Counted from the first letter of the stretch, positions 25,777-35,225 are shown. The stretch is 64,000 bases of DNA from Paraburkholderia caledonica NBRC 102488 (GCF_000685095.1 NZ_BAYE01000002.1:496001-560000), one strand, 5' to 3'. Notes: generated from the letters alone by a model not told the origin. Program-made: numbers and translations.

Positions 25777-26119
25777 GCGGCGGTGTGCGCCCAGCGCCGC
25801 CGTTCGGGGATGTACGGCGCTCGCTTGTGCGATGCTGGCATTGCTTGCGTCAAACGCGATTGCGGCGCCGAAGACATATGTGGTCGCGATTGAGAACATG
25901 CAATTCAATCCGCCGGATTTGACCGTGAAGCGAGGAGACCGCGTTGTATGGATCAACAAGGACATCTTTCCCCATACCGCGACCGCCGAGACTCGTGCAT
26001 TCGATTCCCGCAGCATTGCCGCGAGCGCCTCATGGTCGTACGAGCCGGGCAAGGCCGGCACGTTTCCCTACGGATGCACGTTTCACCCGACCATGCACGG
26101 TGCACTGACCGTTCGATGA
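25769..26119 (+). CDS. Periplasmic cupredoxin (plastocyanin/amicyanin-like blue copper protein)
   Basis: The protein is 116 residues from a GTG at 25769, with GGAGA 6 bases upstream inside the end of the DUF4142 gene. A signal peptide runs through ALACAMLALLASNAIA-AP. The mature domain is a small beta barrel with type 1 copper ligands in order: His in DIFPHTATAE, then Cys, His and Met in YGCTFHPTMHG. It would carry single electrons in the periplasm. Overlap with DUF4142 and a 13-base gap to the sigma factor gene make a three-gene unit. Confidence 0.87.
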   Translation: MVKRRCAPSAAVRGCTALACAMLALLASNAIAAPKTYVVAIENMQFNPPDLTVKRGDRVVWINKDIFPHTATAETRAFDSRSIAASASWSYEPGKAGTFPYGCTFHPTMHGALTVR

Positions 26120-26132
26120 GAGGCTGCTCGCA

Positions 26133-26843
26133 ATGACCGAGACAGCCACTGTGCCGTCGATGTCCGGCGCCGACGACGACCTCGCGATCGTACGGCGCAT
26201 CGTCGCTGGGGATCGGCCCGCATTCGAGTTGTTGATGCGCCGCCATAATCGGCGGCTTTACCGGCTCGCGCGCGCCACGCTGCGCGACGACGCTGAAGCC
26301 GAAGACGCCCTGCAGGACGCGTACCTCCGCGCGTATCGTTCGCTGAGTCAGTTTCGCGGCGACTCCGCGTTGTCGACCTGGCTTTCGCGCCTCGTGCTCA
26401 ACGAATGCTACGGCCGGCTGCGCCGTCATGCGCGCCGCGAGAATGTCTTTCCGATAGTCAGTTCGAACACTGCCGACCTCGATCTCGAAGCCATGCATCC
26501 GTCCGACTCCGAATCCCCCGACCGCGCAGTGGCGCGCGCGGAGATGCGTGCGCTGATCGAGCGCAAGCTCGACGAGCTGCCAGAATCGTTCCGCACGGTA
26601 TTCGTCCTCCGTTCAGTGGAAGAGCTGAGCGTCGAGGAAACCGCGCAATGCCTCGACATTGCCGAAGCCACCGTGCGTAGCCGGCATTTCCGCGCGAAAA
26701 GCCTGCTGCGCGAATCACTGGCGCAAGACATCGACCTCGCAGGGAGCGAACTGTTCGGGTTCGCCGGCGCGCGTTGCGACAGGATCGTCGCGAATGTGAT
26801 GTCGCGAATAGACACGCGCGGCGAAAGCAGTTGGACCGACTAA
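26133..26843 (+). CDS. ECF RNA polymerase sigma factor
   Basis: The protein is 236 residues. Region 2 is FELLMRRHNRRLYRLARATL, then AEDALQDAYLRAYRSLSQF and STWLSRLVLNECYGRLRR. Region 4 is LPESFRTVFVLRSVEELSVE, then ETAQCLDIAEATVRSRHFRA. A C-terminal extension of about 30 residues follows region 4. No anti-sigma gene with a membrane segment lies next to it. Instead it follows DUF4142 and cupredoxin genes, so the stimulus may involve copper or redox state; this is inference. Confidence 0.9.
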   Translation: MTETATVPSMSGADDDLAIVRRIVAGDRPAFELLMRRHNRRLYRLARATLRDDAEAEDALQDAYLRAYRSLSQFRGDSALSTWLSRLVLNECYGRLRRHARRENVFPIVSSNTADLDLEAMHPSDSESPDRAVARAEMRALIERKLDELPESFRTVFVLRSVEELSVEETAQCLDIAEATVRSRHFRAKSLLRESLAQDIDLAGSELFGFAGARCDRIVANVMSRIDTRGESSWTD

Positions 26844-27045
26844 TGCGACGCAAGCGCAGCAAGCGACGCCGGCAGACATAACGCCATGTCATGGCCGCTC
26901 CAACAATTGCGGCGTTGCCCCGGTCAAATTGACTCACTATATTTCCATTCAAGCCAGCGCTATTTGCCCCTCCGGCAGCAAGCCGCAGGCGCATTCGCGC
27001 CGACCTGGATGATGTCTTTCGCTTCAACCGTATCGAGGAGAAGTC

Positions 27046-28089
27046 GTGATAAGCATGCCAAGGTTGCGCCCGTTTGCCATGACTCTTGTGTTGAGCGCAA
27101 TGAGCATGGCGCCTGCTCTCGCCGCAGGAAAAATCACCTTCGTGTCGCAAGGCGGCACGTATCAGGAAGCCCAGACCAAAGCGATTCTCGACCCCGCGGC
27201 GAAGGAACTGGGCATCACCATCAACCAGGACAGCATTCCCGACGCGTGGCCGCAGATCAAGGCCCAGGCCGCTACCGGCAAGCCGATCTGGGACGTAGTG
27301 GATACGCCCACCTCCAACTGTCTGCGCGGCGGCCGCGAGGGGCTGCTCGAGAAGCTCGACTTCTCGAAGATCCCCAACGCTGCCGCAATGCCGGAAAAGT
27401 ACCGCACGCCGTACTCGGTCGCGTATGAGTTCTATTCGACTGTGATCGGCTACAACAAGAAAACGCTGAAAAAGGCACCGCAAAGCTGGGCCGACTTCTG
27501 GAACGTGAAAGCGTTCCCCGGCACGCGAGCCTTGCGCAACGATCCGCAAACGGTACTGGAAGCCGCCCTGCTCGCCGACGGCGTGCCGCGCGACAAGCTG
27601 TATCCGCTCGACGTCGACCGCGCGTTCAAGAAGCTGCAACAGATCAAGCCCGACATCACCGTGTGGTGGACTTCGGGTGGCCAGTCCGCGCAATTGCTGC
27701 ACGACGGCGAGGTGGACATGACGATGATCTGGAACGGCCGCGCGAGCGCGGTGCGCAAGGACAACCCCGATGTCGATTTCACATTCAACGACGGCATTCT
27801 GCAAAACACACAGTTGTGCGTGCTGAAGAATGCGCCGAATCTGACCGACGCCATGCGCTTCCTCAACGCTGCAATGTCGCCCGAGTTGCAGGCCAACCTG
27901 CCGCTTTACATCGACTACGGTCCAGGGAACCCCGCGGCGTTCAAGACCGGCAAGATCACGGCCAAGCGTGCAAGCGAATTGCCAAGCTCGCCTGAGAACG
28001 CCGCGAAGCAGGCACTGATGTCTGAAGATTGGTGGGCGTCGGATGCAGGCATCCAGGCAAAAGCGCGGTGGCTGAAGTTCATGCAATAG
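27046..28089 (+). CDS. Polyamine-type ABC transporter periplasmic binding protein
   Basis: The protein is 347 residues. The GTG at 27046 is 5 bases from GGAG, while the ATG at 27055 is 14 bases away, so GTG is preferred. The signal peptide ends SMSMAPALAA-GK. The mature part is a PotD/PotF-like type 2 binding protein: ITFVSQGGTYQEAQTKAILD, then IWDVVDTPTSNCLRG and TVWWTSGGQSAQLLHDGEVD. It probably delivers an amine or polyamine-like compound to the ABC importer encoded on the opposite strand at 31400-36302. A terminator hairpin follows. Confidence 0.86.
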   Translation: MISMPRLRPFAMTLVLSAMSMAPALAAGKITFVSQGGTYQEAQTKAILDPAAKELGITINQDSIPDAWPQIKAQAATGKPIWDVVDTPTSNCLRGGREGLLEKLDFSKIPNAAAMPEKYRTPYSVAYEFYSTVIGYNKKTLKKAPQSWADFWNVKAFPGTRALRNDPQTVLEAALLADGVPRDKLYPLDVDRAFKKLQQIKPDITVWWTSGGQSAQLLHDGEVDMTMIWNGRASAVRKDNPDVDFTFNDGILQNTQLCVLKNAPNLTDAMRFLNAAMSPELQANLPLYIDYGPGNPAAFKTGKITAKRASELPSSPENAAKQALMSEDWWASDAGIQAKARWLKFMQ

Positions 28090-28118
28090 CCGCCGCACTC
28101 CTCGCCATACGATTGAAG

Positions 28119-28153
28119 CGCCCGCGCGAACACGGTTCATCGCGGGCGTTTTG
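28119..28153 (+). terminator. Rho-independent terminator after the polyamine-type binding protein gene
   Basis: CGCCCGCG (28119-28126) pairs with CGCGGGCG (28141-28148) and is followed by TTTTG. It lies 30 bases after the stop and before the GMC oxidoreductase gene, so the binding protein can be made in excess. Confidence 0.7.
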
Positions 28154-28191
28154 TATCTTGCGGCGCTCATTGCATCCAACGCATTCATCGC

Positions 28192-29946
28192 ATGGATCGC
28201 ACTCACAGCCACGAGCCCCACAGTCTTTATTTATCCAACGTGATCGATTATCTGATTCTTGGCGGCGGATCGGCGGGTTGCGTGCTCGCTGCGCGTCTTT
28301 CCGAAGACGCCAGCAAGACCGTGTGCCTCGTCGAAGCGGGTCGCGACATCTCGCAGGCGACAATGCCAGCCGACATTCGCAGCCGCTATCCCGGTCGCGC
28401 CTACCTCGACAGCACGAACATCTGGCAGCAGTTGAAAGCGCGCATGAGCGCGCCTGCCGCATTGCGCCGCTATGAACAGGCGCGACTGCTCGGTGGCGGC
28501 TCCGCAATCAATGCATTAATGGCCAACCGCGGCGCGCCCGCCGATTACGACGAATGGCAGGCACTCGGCGCACAAGGCTGGAACTGGGAAGCGTGTCTAC
28601 CCTACTTTCGCAAGCTCGAAACGGACTCCGATTTCGGCAATTCCAGCGACGTCAGCATCAGCGCCCTGCACGGCGCGAGCGGCCCGCTGCGGATCCAGCG
28701 CACTGCCTGGCCGCGCATCTCGCCGTTCGTGAAAGCCGTGCTCGATACGTTGAAACATGACTATCCGTTACGCGCCGATCAGAACGGCGCGTGGGAAGAC
28801 GGCACCTTCATCGGGTCGATTGCAGTAAGCGCGAGCGGCGAACGCATCCCCACATCCGTTTGCTATCTGGACGAAGCCGTGCGGGCGCGATCCAACCTTG
28901 CCGTTTGCACCCGCGAAACCGCCGACCGCATTCTGTTCGATGGACGGCGTGCAGTCGGCGCACGCATGATCCGGCCTGACGGTACGCATCACGACATTCG
29001 GGCCGGCTGCGTGATCGTGTGCTCCGGTGCTATTCACTCGCCGGCGCTGTTGCTGAGAAGCGGCATCGGGCCCGCCGACGAACTTGCCGCCCTGGGCATC
29101 GACGTGCTCGCACACCGCGAAGGCGTGGGCCGCAATCTGATGGAGCATCCGTCTATTGCGGTGTCCGCCTATCTACCTCGCGCGGCGCGCACGCCCTTTC
29201 GCCACGAGCATCACGAACAGGCAATCGTGCGCTTTTCGTCGGGCTTGCCCGGCACCGTGCCGGGCGACATGCACGGCGCAATACTGTCGCGCTCTGGCTG
29301 GCACTCGGTCGGCTACCGTCTCGGCACGATGTTTTTCTGGGTCAACAAATCGTATTCGCGTGGACGTCTGAAACTGAAATCGTCGAGCGCGTTCGATGAA
29401 CCCGAGGTCGACTTCGCCATGCTGTCCGATCCGCGCGATCTCGAACGGCTGAAGCTCGCGCTGCGTTTAGGCGCACAGACTCTGTCCACGCCGACGATGG
29501 CCGCGCATCTCGGCACAGTATTCCCGTCGAGCTATTCGCCGCGGGTCGCAGCCGTTGCAGTGCCAGGCGCATGGAACGCGTTGCAGCGCGGCGCGCTGAG
29601 CTTGCTGCTCGACATCGCTGGCCCGTTGCGGGCGTCGCTCGTGCGGCGCGTTGTGACTCAAGGGGTGACGCTGAACGAACTGCTCGCCGACGACACCGCG
29701 CTCACGCAGTTCATCACGCGCTCGGTGGGCGGCACCTGGCATCCGTCGGGGACCTGCCGCATGGGCGCCGCCGACGATCCCCTCGCTGTCACCGATGCGC
29801 GCGGCGCGGTCTACGGCGTCGAACATCTACACGTGTGTGACGCGTCGTTGATGCCGTCTATTCCGTGCGCCAACACGAACGTGCCGACCATCATGATCGC
29901 CGAGCGCATTGCCGACCTGCTGCGCGGCCGTTCGAGTGCCTCCTAA
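28192..29946 (+). CDS. GMC family FAD-dependent alcohol oxidoreductase (choline dehydrogenase-like)
   Basis: The protein is 584 residues. The FAD dinucleotide fold is LILGGGSAGCVLAARLSEDA. GMC signature 1 is YEQARLLGGGSAINALMANR, signature 2 is CSGAIHSPALLLRSGIGP and the catalytic His region is GGTWHPSGTCRMGA. It oxidises a primary alcohol, perhaps an amino alcohol, to an aldehyde that the convergent aldehyde dehydrogenase could finish. Its stop overlaps that of the aldehyde dehydrogenase gene by 4 bases. The first 16 codons before the FAD fold may be extra, but no better start is evident. Confidence 0.9.
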   Translation: MDRTHSHEPHSLYLSNVIDYLILGGGSAGCVLAARLSEDASKTVCLVEAGRDISQATMPADIRSRYPGRAYLDSTNIWQQLKARMSAPAALRRYEQARLLGGGSAINALMANRGAPADYDEWQALGAQGWNWEACLPYFRKLETDSDFGNSSDVSISALHGASGPLRIQRTAWPRISPFVKAVLDTLKHDYPLRADQNGAWEDGTFIGSIAVSASGERIPTSVCYLDEAVRARSNLAVCTRETADRILFDGRRAVGARMIRPDGTHHDIRAGCVIVCSGAIHSPALLLRSGIGPADELAALGIDVLAHREGVGRNLMEHPSIAVSAYLPRAARTPFRHEHHEQAIVRFSSGLPGTVPGDMHGAILSRSGWHSVGYRLGTMFFWVNKSYSRGRLKLKSSSAFDEPEVDFAMLSDPRDLERLKLALRLGAQTLSTPTMAAHLGTVFPSSYSPRVAAVAVPGAWNALQRGALSLLLDIAGPLRASLVRRVVTQGVTLNELLADDTALTQFITRSVGGTWHPSGTCRMGAADDPLAVTDARGAVYGVEHLHVCDASLMPSIPCANTNVPTIMIAERIADLLRGRSSAS

Positions 29947-31370
29947 TCGCCGTAGCCGACGATACCCTTCACTTCGAGAAACGCCTCGAGGCCCCACTCG
30001 CCGTACTCGCGGCCGTTGCCTGACTGCTTGTAGCCGCCGAACGGCGAGCCTGCGTCCCACGACGGATAATTCACATAGACGCTGCCCGCGCGCAGACGGA
30101 ACGCCACACGCCGGGCGCGCGCCAGGTCCGCGGACTGCACGTAGGCGGCGAGGCCGAATGGCGTATCGTTCGCGATTGCAATGGCATCTTCGTCGTCGCG
30201 ATACGGGATGATCGCGAGAACGGGACCGAAGATTTCCTCGCGCGCAATCGTCATCGACGGGTCCACGTTCGCGAACACCGTGGGCCTCACGTAGTAGCCG
30301 CGCGTCAAACCGTCGGGCCTTCCGGGGCCTCCCGCCGCCAGTTGCGCGCCTTCCTCGACGCCCTTCTCGATCAGCCGTTGCACGCGAGCGTATTGCACGT
30401 CGCTGACGACCGGGCCCATCGTCGTCGTTTCGTCGTCTGCGGGACCCACGCGGTGCGCGGCCGCCGCGCGCTGTGCAATGCGCACGGCCTCTTCGTGCCG
30501 CGCGGCCGGCACGAGCATGCGCGTCGGCGCGTTGCACGACTGGCCGCTGTTGCCGAAGCACGAGTTCACGCCCGACGTCACAGCCGCTTCGAAGTCGACA
30601 TCGTCGAGAAGAATGTTCGCCGACTTGCCGCCCAGCTCCTGATGCACCCGCTTGACGGTCGGTGCGGCGAGCTTTGCGATCTCGACGCCCGCCCGCGTCG
30701 ATCCGGTGAACGACACCATGTCGACATCCGGATGGCTGCACAGCGCAGCGCCGACAGTCGGGCCGTCGCCATTCACGAGATTGAACACGCCGGGTGGCAC
30801 GCGGGCTGCGTCGAGAATCTCGGCAAACAGCACGGCGTTGAGCGGCGACACCTCGCTCGGCTTGAGCACCATCGTGCAGCCGGCCGCAATTGCCGGGGCG
30901 ACCTTGCAGACTATCTGATTGATCGGCCAGTTCCATGGCGTGATCAATGCGACCACGCCAACAGGCTCATGATTGACGAGCGTCGTCCCTTTCTTGCGCT
31001 GCCATGCGAACGTCTCGCATGTTACGAGCAGCTCTTCGAGGTGACGCTTACCGAGCGCGGCCTGCCACGCATGCGAAAGCGATTTTGGTGCGCCAATCTC
31101 GCGCGAGATGATGTCGGCCATGTCGTCGTAGCGCGCCATATAGGCGTCGAGTATCCGGCGGATCAGCGCGATCCGCTCGGTAGGCCCCGTCAGCGAGAAC
31201 GACTCGAACGCGCGCTTCGCGGCGGCCACGGCGCGCTCGACATCGTCCGCATTGCCTAGCGCGACTTCATCGAAGCCTTCTTCCGTGCAAGGGTCGATCA
31301 CGGGCAGACGTGTGGTGCCCGACGGCTCGACCCAGGCGCCGTCGATATAAAACTTCAGTGCGTTCGACAT
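29943..31370 (-). CDS. NAD(P)-dependent aldehyde dehydrogenase
   Basis: The protein is 475 residues from the ATG at 31370 (MSNALKFYIDGAWVEPSG), with GGGAAG just upstream. A coupled start at 31400 overlapping the permease stop (TGATG) would add ten residues. The motifs are complete: TPWNWPINQIV, the general-base region VHQELGGKSANILLDD and the catalytic cysteine in CFGNSGQSCNAPTR. It oxidises an aldehyde to the acid. The position at the end of the amine importer operon and opposite a GMC oxidoreductase suggests an aminoaldehyde substrate. Confidence 0.92.
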   Translation of the reverse strand: MSNALKFYIDGAWVEPSGTTRLPVIDPCTEEGFDEVALGNADDVERAVAAAKRAFESFSLTGPTERIALIRRILDAYMARYDDMADIISREIGAPKSLSHAWQAALGKRHLEELLVTCETFAWQRKKGTTLVNHEPVGVVALITPWNWPINQIVCKVAPAIAAGCTMVLKPSEVSPLNAVLFAEILDAARVPPGVFNLVNGDGPTVGAALCSHPDVDMVSFTGSTRAGVEIAKLAAPTVKRVHQELGGKSANILLDDVDFEAAVTSGVNSCFGNSGQSCNAPTRMLVPAARHEEAVRIAQRAAAAHRVGPADDETTTMGPVVSDVQYARVQRLIEKGVEEGAQLAAGGPGRPDGLTRGYYVRPTVFANVDPSMTIAREEIFGPVLAIIPYRDDEDAIAIANDTPFGLAAYVQSADLARARRVAFRLRAGSVYVNYPSWDAGSPFGGYKQSGNGREYGEWGLEAFLEVKGIVGYGD

Positions 31371-31399
31371 CCGCTTCCCATAGAGAGAGTTCAAAGACA

Positions 31400-32194
31400 T
31401 CACGCCCGCGCCGCCGAAGAACGGCGGCTCACGACGACGATCATCACGAGACACAACGTCAACGCGGTCAGCATCGTACTGATCGCGGCGATGGTGGGAT
31501 CGATCTCGTCGCGCAGCGTGACGAACATGCGGCGCGTGAGCGTCTGGTTCGTGCCGCCCGAGATGAACAATGCGACCACCGTTTCGTCGAGCGCCTGAAT
31601 GAAGACGAACACCGCCCCCGAAATCACGCTCGCCTTGATCTGCGGAAGCGTCACCGCAAGAAAGCTGCGCAGGCGATTCATCCCGAGGCTGCGCGCGACC
31701 ATCTCCTGCGTGCGGTCGAACGTGCGCAAATCGGCGCCCACGGAGATCAGCACATACGGCAGGCCGAGCATCGTATCGGCAACGATCAGGCCGCCCAGCG
31801 TATTCACATAACCGGCCTGCGTGAATACGAAAAACACGCCCACCGCGACGATGATGATCGGCACCATCAGCGGCAACATGAGCAGCGTGCGCAGATAGCG
31901 CATCGACCAGTGCGTGCCGTGCTGGATCGCATAGGCCGCGGCGATGCCGAGCGGCGTCGCGAGCACCGCTGCGCATACGGACGCCACCAGCGTCGTGCGA
32001 GCCGCATCGATCCATGCCGGGTTGTCGAAGAACGCGTGATACCAGCGCAACGAATAGGCGGGCGGCGGGAACGTCATGAAGCGCGTGTCGGAGAACGACA
32101 GCGGCACGACGATCAGCACCGGCAGCATCAGAAACACGAGAATCAGCACGACGAGCACGCCGAGCACGACTCTGCCGAACGAGATCTTGTTCAT
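31400..32194 (-). CDS. ABC transporter permease, PotC type
   Basis: The protein is 264 residues from the ATG at 32194, which overlaps the stop of the upstream permease (ATGA); a longer frame to 32299 is not needed. There are six predicted membrane segments. The ATPase-coupling loop is RSLGMNRLRSFLAVTLPQI. A polyamine-type segment FALDET-like appears as FVFIQALDETVVALFISGG. It is the second inner-membrane subunit of the importer. Confidence 0.91.
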   Translation of the reverse strand: MNKISFGRVVLGVLVVLILVFLMLPVLIVVPLSFSDTRFMTFPPPAYSLRWYHAFFDNPAWIDAARTTLVASVCAAVLATPLGIAAAYAIQHGTHWSMRYLRTLLMLPLMVPIIIVAVGVFFVFTQAGYVNTLGGLIVADTMLGLPYVLISVGADLRTFDRTQEMVARSLGMNRLRSFLAVTLPQIKASVISGAVFVFIQALDETVVALFISGGTNQTLTRRMFVTLRDEIDPTIAAISTMLTALTLCLVMIVVVSRRSSAARA

Positions 32195-33102
32195 TTCGCG
32201 CCCAGAGTCTTTTCCAGGGGAATCACGCGGCTCGCGGCATAGAAGATCGCGAACACGCAGAGCAGCAGCACGACACTGACCGCGCTTGCAGCGCCCCAAC
32301 TGTTATAAATCTCGACGTTGCGACTCACCACCATCGACACCATGATGGACTTGCCCCCACCCATCAGTTCGGGCGTGATGTAAAAACCGAGGCACAGTAC
32401 GAATACCAGCGTGGCGCCTGCCACGACGCCGCTCATCGATAGCGGCAGGAACACGCGCCAGAACACGTGCAGCGGCGAGCCGCCGAGACTTGCGCCGGCC
32501 TGCGAGAGATTAGCGGGGATTTTCTGCATCGCCGAATACAGCGGCAGCACCATGAAGGGCAACAGAATGTGCACCATCGCGAGAATGGTGCCGAACTGGT
32601 TGTATGCGAGTTGCACCGGCCGATCGACAAGACCCGTCGCGAGCAGCGCCTTGTTGATGAGGCCGGTGCGCTGCAGCAGCACGAGCCATGCATAGGTACG
32701 CACGAGCACGCTGGTCCAGAACGGCAGGATCACCATGCCGAGTATCAGCGCACTCCATCGCGGCGATACCGACGCCGCAAAGTACGCGACCGGATAGCCC
32801 AGCAGCAACGTCACGCCCGTCACGATGACGCTGAGCTTGAACGTCATAAGGAACGTGTCGAGATAGGTGCCCGTGAAAATGCGCCGGTAATTGACGAGCG
32901 TGAAGCCGCCGTCATGCCAGATGGACTGCCACGACAGCCACGCGAGCGGCACCACCAGCAGCACGACCACGACGAACAACGCGGGCGCGAGCAACAGCAG
33001 CATCGCGCGGTCTTCGCGTTGCTGGTGGCGCACCGACGGGTCCGTGGCGGCTGTTTGCATCAGGGCGGGGTCCTGGAAAATCCGTTTGGCTGTCGTCATC
33101 AT
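32191..33102 (-). CDS. ABC transporter permease, PotB type
   Basis: The protein is 303 residues from the ATG at 33102, which overlaps the upstream oxidase stop (ATGATGA). An N-terminal cytoplasmic tail of about 30 residues precedes six membrane segments beginning MLLLLAPALFVVVVLLVVPL. The coupling loop is GASLGGSPLHVFWRVFLPLS. It would pair with the PotC-type subunit and the ATPase of the same operon. Confidence 0.91.
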   Translation of the reverse strand: MMTTAKRIFQDPALMQTAATDPSVRHQQREDRAMLLLLAPALFVVVVLLVVPLAWLSWQSIWHDGGFTLVNYRRIFTGTYLDTFLMTFKLSVIVTGVTLLLGYPVAYFAASVSPRWSALILGMVILPFWTSVLVRTYAWLVLLQRTGLINKALLATGLVDRPVQLAYNQFGTILAMVHILLPFMVLPLYSAMQKIPANLSQAGASLGGSPLHVFWRVFLPLSMSGVVAGATLVFVLCLGFYITPELMGGGKSIMVSMVVSRNVEIYNSWGAASAVSVVLLLCVFAIFYAASRVIPLEKTLGAK

Positions 33103-34448
33103 GCACCCACGGCGTCGAGAAACTGGTACCACGCGGCAACGACGCGAACGCCCGGCGCGCGCAACGAATGGAACGGCATGGGCCGCAAGCCCTGCTGGCC
33201 GAGCAACGCAAGCTCTGGCGTCTCGCCGAGTGCGAGCGCTGCGGCATGCTGGCCGAGCAGGCTCGCCATCGCGACGCCCGCTCCGTTATACCCCAGACAA
33301 AACGTTGTGGCGTCGTCGCTGCGGCCAACATGCGGCAACGCATTGAACGTCATGCCGACATAGCCGGACCACTGATATTCGATACGCAGATCCGCGAGAT
33401 CGGGAAATAGCGCGACCATCGCGCGTTGCAATGCGTCGAAGCCGGTCGCCTGGCCTTCCTTGCCGAACGCGTCGCGTCCGCCGAACAGCATACGGCCGTC
33501 GACCTTGCGAAACCACTTCATCATGCGCCGCGTTTCCGTATAGCTGCGGCGCTGCGTCATGAGCCGATTATCGAGTTCCGCGGGCAGGCGTTCGGTCGCA
33601 ATCATCGCGCTGCGAAACGGCACCAGTTCACGCTGATAGGCAGCGGTCGCGGACGTGAGATCGGAGTACGCGTTAGTCGCGACAATGACTTGTCTCGCGC
33701 GCACCGTGCCGCCCGGCGTTCGCAGCACGACGCCGGCGGGCCCGCCTTGCGAACGCGTCATTTCGACAACCGGCGTGGCTTCGTAAATCGGCACGCCGCG
33801 CGCAGTGAGGCCTCGCGCGATACCGTACACGTATTCGAGCGGCAGGATCGTGCCTGCGTCCGCGCTCAATACGCCGCCCACAAATTCGCTCGATCCCGTC
33901 TCGCGCGTCACTTCTTCGCGCGACTGCACTGTCATCGAGGTGTCGCCCAACTGCGTCCGCACCCAGTCGGCTTCCGCACAGATCGCGGCGAACGCGCGCT
34001 CGGTGTGCGCGCAGCGCAGGCTGCCTGTATGCTCGAAGTGCGCTCGTTCAAGCTTGAACTCGTCGATGAACGATTCGACCACTCGCACGCCGTCGTGCGC
34101 GAGCCGGTGCATGCGCTTCGCGGTATCGAGTCCGTGCAGCTTGTCGATCTGCGGAAACGACAAGCGGAATTTCGACGACACCACCCCGCCGTTGCGCCCG
34201 CTCGCGCCCCAACCGACCGGGTTCGCATCGAACACAGCGCAATCGACGCCGCGCTTTTGCAGCGCGTACGCGGCCGACAGGCCCGAATAACCCGCGCCGA
34301 TCACGGCCACATCGACCGCCAGATCGCGCGCGAGCGGCGCGCCCATGCTCGTGGGCGCCTGCCGTTGCGCTGAGCGGGCGGCCATCGCACGCCATAGCGA
34401 GTCGGGCTGCGGCCTCTGCAAGTCGTTGTGGGGGGCGGGCGCGAGCAT
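33099..34448 (-). CDS. FAD-dependent amine/amino-acid oxidase of the DAO fold (PuuB/OrdL-like)
   Basis: The protein is 449 residues. The FAD fold is DVAVIGAGYSGLSAAYALQK, with a glycine-rich stretch GWGASGRNGGVVSSKFRLSF as in gamma-glutamylputrescine oxidases. The C-terminal FAD contact is FCLGYNGAGVAMASLLGQHA. Such enzymes oxidatively deaminate glutamyl-polyamines, N-methyl amino acids or D-amino acids. It starts 3 bases after the HAD gene and overlaps the permease gene, so it is part of the importer operon and likely acts on the imported amine. Confidence 0.87.
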   Translation of the reverse strand: MLAPAPHNDLQRPQPDSLWRAMAARSAQRQAPTSMGAPLARDLAVDVAVIGAGYSGLSAAYALQKRGVDCAVFDANPVGWGASGRNGGVVSSKFRLSFPQIDKLHGLDTAKRMHRLAHDGVRVVESFIDEFKLERAHFEHTGSLRCAHTERAFAAICAEADWVRTQLGDTSMTVQSREEVTRETGSSEFVGGVLSADAGTILPLEYVYGIARGLTARGVPIYEATPVVEMTRSQGGPAGVVLRTPGGTVRARQVIVATNAYSDLTSATAAYQRELVPFRSAMIATERLPAELDNRLMTQRRSYTETRRMMKWFRKVDGRMLFGGRDAFGKEGQATGFDALQRAMVALFPDLADLRIEYQWSGYVGMTFNALPHVGRSDDATTFCLGYNGAGVAMASLLGQHAAALALGETPELALLGQQGLRPMPFHSLRAPGVRVVAAWYQFLDAVGA

Positions 34449-34451
34449 GGC

Positions 34452-35162
34452 TTAAGCAGCGCGCGCTTCGGCTTCGACCGCGTCAGCTAGCGCGCCGAGC
34501 GTTGCAAACCTGAACGTGGGCGCGGTGACGGCTTCGGGCACCGGCGTCGCGCCGAAACCCTTCATGCCTTGGCGGCGCTCGATCCAGCAGGTCGAGTAAC
34601 CCAGCTTCGTCGCGATGCCGATGTCGTGATACTGGCTCTGCGCGGTGTGGAGGATCTCGTTGAACTTGAAGCCGAATGCCGCCTGACGTCCGCGGTTATA
34701 GGCAAAGAACTGCGGGTCCGGTTTGGCGACGCCCGTTTCGTCACAACACACGGTGTCGTCGAAAGGGTCGCCCAGGGTATGTGCGTAGGCCGACAACGCG
34801 ACGCGGTCCGCGTTGGTCATCGCCACGAGGCGATAATGTTTGCGCAGGCGCTTCAGGGCCGCGACCGAGTCTTCGAATGCAGGCCACTCCAGCACGTCGC
34901 GCTGAAAGGCCGCCGCGGATTGCGCGTCGTCGGGCAGGCCTAACTCGCCGGCAAGATACAGATACACGTTCGCCATTTCGTGGCTCGAACGACCCGGATA
35001 CTTCGCGCGGCCGCGCATATACGGCTCGAAGATCTGGTCGTCGGTGAGATCTTTCGCCGCCGCGCCGCCAAGGCGCCGCACGGACGCAAGCACGCCCTGT
35101 TCGAAGTTGATCAGCGTGCCGACGACGTCGAACGTCAGGACCTTGAAATCGGTGAGCTTCAT
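34452..35162 (-). CDS. HAD superfamily hydrolase, 2-haloacid dehalogenase (type II) family
   Basis: The protein is 236 residues. The nucleophile motif is LTFDVVGTLINFEQGVL with Asp12, then LVAMTNADRVALS (motif II), the lysine in VAKPDPQFFAY (motif III) and SQYHDIGIATKLGYSTCWIE (motif IV region). The alpha-helical cap resembles haloacid dehalogenases, but phosphatase activity is equally possible. Its place inside an amine uptake and oxidation operon has no obvious chemical reason. Confidence 0.84.
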   Translation of the reverse strand: MKLTDFKVLTFDVVGTLINFEQGVLASVRRLGGAAAKDLTDDQIFEPYMRGRAKYPGRSSHEMANVYLYLAGELGLPDDAQSAAAFQRDVLEWPAFEDSVAALKRLRKHYRLVAMTNADRVALSAYAHTLGDPFDDTVCCDETGVAKPDPQFFAYNRGRQAAFGFKFNEILHTAQSQYHDIGIATKLGYSTCWIERRQGMKGFGATPVPEAVTAPTFRFATLGALADAVEAEARAA

Positions 35163-35225
35163 TGCATCATCCTTTTGCGGGTTGCGTTAATTTCGTAAGA
35201 CGTATGCCCGGGCGGGCGGGGGGAG

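Noticed and set aside
26458..28221. A 587-codon minus-strand open frame
   Set aside because: It spans antisense to two well-supported genes (ECF sigma and polyamine-type binding protein) and has no domain signature.
31371..32015. A long N-terminal extension of the aldehyde dehydrogenase frame
   Set aside because: It runs antiparallel in meaning to the permease gene on the same strand; the aldehyde dehydrogenase family start at 31370 (or 31400) explains the protein.
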